From Tetrahymena thermophila SB210 (taxonomy: Eukaryota; Ciliophora; Oligohymenophorea; Hymenostomatida; Tetrahymenidae), in assembly GCF_000189635.1 (NCBI RefSeq), contig NW_002476420.1, positions 472,625 through 536,624 on the forward strand: DNA of 64,000 nt. The letters are read 5' to 3'. Position numbers and translations under genes: made by a program. The first letter of the stretch is position 1; each line of letters opens with the position of its first letter. Of the stretch, positions 61,235 to 64,000 are shown piece after piece. Below the pieces are notes generated by a model that did no database searches, was not told the origin of the DNA, and saw only the letters and a program-made list of their open reading frames with translations.

Positions 61235-63497
61235 TTACAAAAAGATTGGTGATAAAGATGCTTCAAGCTTAGGTTCAGGTTTAGAAAAGTGCACTAATCT
61301 CTCAGATTTGGAAATTAATCTTAGGTAAAAACAGTTTATTTTTTTTGGATTGCTATATTTTGATTAATATAAAAAATAAAATAAAAACTATTTTAATTTA
61401 TTTATTAGCTTTTTATTTGATATATTTTTCTTTTTTTTATTCTACTTGTGCCTTTTTTCTACTTCTTTATTTGTTTGTTAATTTAATTAATTTTTAATTT
61501 TTGACTTTTGATATTTCTAATTATTTGATATTTTTTCTTCATAATTTAAAAAGCTAAAATCAAATTGGTGCAATTGGTGCATTAGGCTTAGGTTCTGGTT
61601 TAGGAAGTTGTACTAATCTCTCGAATTTGAACCTTAGCCTATCGTAAAAAAATTTATTTGTTTTAGATTGTGATATTTTTTAATATAAAAATGAATTTAA
61701 AATAATATAACTAACTCTTTTAATTTATTTATTAGCTTTTTATTTAATTTATTTTCTTTTTTTTATTCTGTTTGTAGTTTTTTTTTCTTTGTTAATTGAA
61801 CTCTTATTTTATTTTCAACTTTTGATTTTGTTATTAATTAATTTATTTTTTATTTTTTGATATTATTTCTTCATTTTTTCCATTAACTTACTAATTGATA
61901 TATATTTTTTATTCAATATTTAAAAAGTAACAATTAAATTGGGGCAATTGATGCATCAGAATTAGGTTCTAGTTTAGGAAGGTGCACTAATCTTTCAAAT
62001 TTGAAACTAAATCTAAGGTAAAAACAGTTTATTTGTTTTTGATTGTGATATTTTTTAATTTAAAAATAAATTTAAAATAATTTAACTAACTCTTTTAATT
62101 AATTTATCAGCTTTTTATTATAATTTTATTATTTTTTATTCTGTTTGTGTTTTTTTTTATTTCATTGCTAATTTAACTCATTTTTTATTTTCTACTTTTG
62201 CTAATTTTATCAATTAATTAATTCATTTCATGTTAATTCATATTTTTTCTTCATTTTTTCCTTCTAAATTAATAAATGACAAAATATTTTTTCTTCAATA
62301 TTTAAAAAGTAATAATTAAATTGGTGCAACTGGTGTAAAAGGTTTAATTTGTGGATTAGAAAAGTGCCATTAATCTCTTAAATCTTTCACNNNNNNNNNN
62401 NNNNNNNNNNNNNNNNNNNNNNNNNNNNNNNNNNNNNNNNNNNNNNNNNNNNNNNNNNNNNNNNNNNNNNNNNNNNNNNNNNNNNNNNNNTTAATTAATT
62501 TATTTCTTATTATTTGATATTATTTCTTTTTATTTTCCTTACTTACTAATTAACTATATTTTTTTTCTTTAATATTTATAAAGGAATAATCTTATTGGTG
62601 ACGAAGGTGCATCAAGCTTAGGTTCTGGTTTAGGAAGGTGTACTAATCTCTCAAATTTTACACTTCATCTTTAGTAAAAATAGTTTATTTGTTTTGGATT
62701 GTGATATTTTTTATGTAAAAATGAAATTAAAACAATATAAATAACTCATTTAATTTATTTATTACATTTTTTTTCATTTTTTTATTTTGTTTGAGTTTTT
62801 TTTTTATTTCTTTGTTAATTTTAATAATTTTTTAAATTAATTAATTAACTTTTTATTATTTAATATTTTTTCCTTCTAACTAACTAATTTAATATATATT
62901 TTTTCTTCAATATTTAACAAGCGGAAATGATATTTATGACGAAGGTGCATCATACTTAGGTTCAGGTTTAGGAAAGTGTGCTAATCTCTCAAATTTGACA
63001 CTTCATCTTTTGTAAAAACAGTTTTGTTTTGAATTTTGATTAGATTTTTATTTGATTTATTTTTATTTATTTATTCTATTTATGTTTTTTTTGTTAAATT
63101 TAACTAATTTTTTCATTTTCAAAGTAGTTTTTATATTAATTTCTTATTATTTCATATTTTTTCTTCATTTTTTCCTTCTAACTATTTAACAAGCGGAAAT
63201 TAAATTTGTGATTAAGGTTCATTAGACTTAGGTTCTGGTTTAGGAAAATGCACCAATCTCTTAACTTTTACACTTAGTCTTGGGTAAATATAGTTTATTC
63301 ATTTTGGAACGATTTAATTAACTCTTTTAATTAATTTATTAGATTTTATTTGATTTATTTTTCTTTTAAATTTTTATTCTGCTAATCATTTTTATATTAA
63401 AAGTTACTACCATAACAATAAATCATCATAATTGAAATTAAAAAGAAAGTTTCTCAAATCAAAAAGATTAATTGTCTTAAATATAGCATTTTGGTGA
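61235..63497 (+). CDS. Leucine-rich-repeat gene 2: seven or more 90-nt LRR exons plus C-terminal exon, interrupted by a gap
   Basis: LRR exons 61235-61324, 61554-61643, 61928-62017, one at 62310 that runs into the assembly gap, 62584-62673, 62922-63011 and 63194-63283; the C-terminal exon 63404-63497 (FLKSKRLIVLNIAFW) ends in TGA. Complete LRR exons are again exactly 90 nt with phase-2 introns. Repeats follow the same plan as gene 1 but share their own variant, G-S-G-L-G-K/R-C-T-N-L where gene 1 has G-S-A-L-A. The exon at 62310 has an extra C after its TGC codon that shifts the frame about 20 bases before the gap, either a real defect or poor sequence at the contig end. Predicted LRR solenoid, function unknown. 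Confidence 0.78.
62391..62490. other. Assembly gap (100 N)
   Basis: Exactly 100 N inside the second LRR array. The round size suggests a placeholder, so the number of missing repeat units is unknown; tandem similarity is the likely cause of the gap. Confidence 0.99.
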
Positions 63498-64000
63498 TAA
63501 AAAGTGATGAAAAAAGGATGAGAAATTATATAAATATTTGAATAAAAAAATATTATGTATTATTTTATAACCTAAAAAATAGTTAGTTAGTTAGTTAGTT
63601 AGTTAGATAGATTTATTTTTATTTTTTTATTTATAAATATCACATTTTGGTAATTTAATAAATAGTTTATTAAACAATAACAAAATTTAACAACTAAATT
63701 TACTTAAATAAAATAATTTCTCTAAATTCAGCCCTGAGCTTTAACAAAAACAATAAAAGCTTTTTTTTAATTACTAGCGTCTTACTATACCTTATCAAAT
63801 TAAATAAATGAGAAGCTTTTATATCAAATATTAATAATAGAAATTAATATTTTTAATACATAAGAAAAAGTTAAATAAAAATTACTATAAATATAAAATA
63901 TTTATAATTTAAATATTTAGATTTAAATAAAGGTATTTTAAAGTTTTATAGTATAGCAAGACGTCATACAAAAATATAGTGCTTAGCATGCAACTTTTTA
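63498..64000. other. 3' flank of LRR gene 2
   Basis: Similar to the flank after LRR gene 1, with a (GTTA)n microsatellite at 63581-63607. No gene seen up to the window edge. Confidence 0.6.
63581..63607. repeat. (GTTA)n microsatellite
   Basis: Six tandem TTAG units followed by GATA variants, within the 3' flank of LRR gene 2. Confidence 0.9.

Noticed and set aside
1..64000. tRNA genes
   Set aside because: No GGTTCGA-type T-loop with a plausible cloverleaf was found on either strand.

Overview
The window is nuclear DNA of a ciliate using the code in which TAA and TAG encode glutamine and only TGA stops; sequence style and gene content fit Tetrahymena, probably a macronuclear scaffold. Every gene of any size reads open only under that code. 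DNA is very AT-rich, introns are short with GT...(T/A)AG ends, and intergenic spacers are long and almost featureless. I built all gene models by hand from reading frames, splice-site phase and family knowledge; no database search was possible.

Layout. 1-9 kb: a secreted cysteine-rich protein, a twin-CX3C small-Tim-like protein, a TPR protein (minus strand) and a SAR1-type GTPase. 9-10 kb: two U5 spliceosomal snRNA genes on the minus strand, each with a shared upstream element, separated by an imperfect tandem repeat. 11.5-21.4 kb: a Q/N-rich prion-like protein, the meiotic recombination factor MND1 (minus, six exons), a CCDC112-like coiled-coil protein and a PP2C phosphatase. 25-30.5 kb: three genes with the optimised codons of highly expressed genes (two unrecognised, plus ribosomal protein RPL26), with a small basic protein among them. 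32-40 kb: a 15-exon coiled-coil/acidic protein and a five-exon long-chain acyl-CoA synthetase, both minus strand.

44-53 kb: a membrane-anchored aspartyl-protease-like protein that seems to lack both catalytic motifs, a tandem pair of nearly identical multi-pass membrane protein genes (681 and 679 residues), and a small single-pass membrane protein. 55-63.5 kb: the most unusual region, two neighbouring leucine-rich-repeat genes. Each LRR is one exon of exactly 90 nt, every intron is in phase 2, and the introns are themselves copies of one another. The first block has 12 such exons, the second at least 7 plus an assembly gap, and each ends in a short C-terminal exon with TGA.

Themes: RNA splicing (U5), secretion (SAR1, secreted and membrane proteins), meiosis (MND1), probable ciliary/centriolar coiled-coil proteins, and lineage-specific gene families growing by tandem duplication and homogenisation. 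No operons, CRISPR arrays, tRNA genes or transposases were seen.
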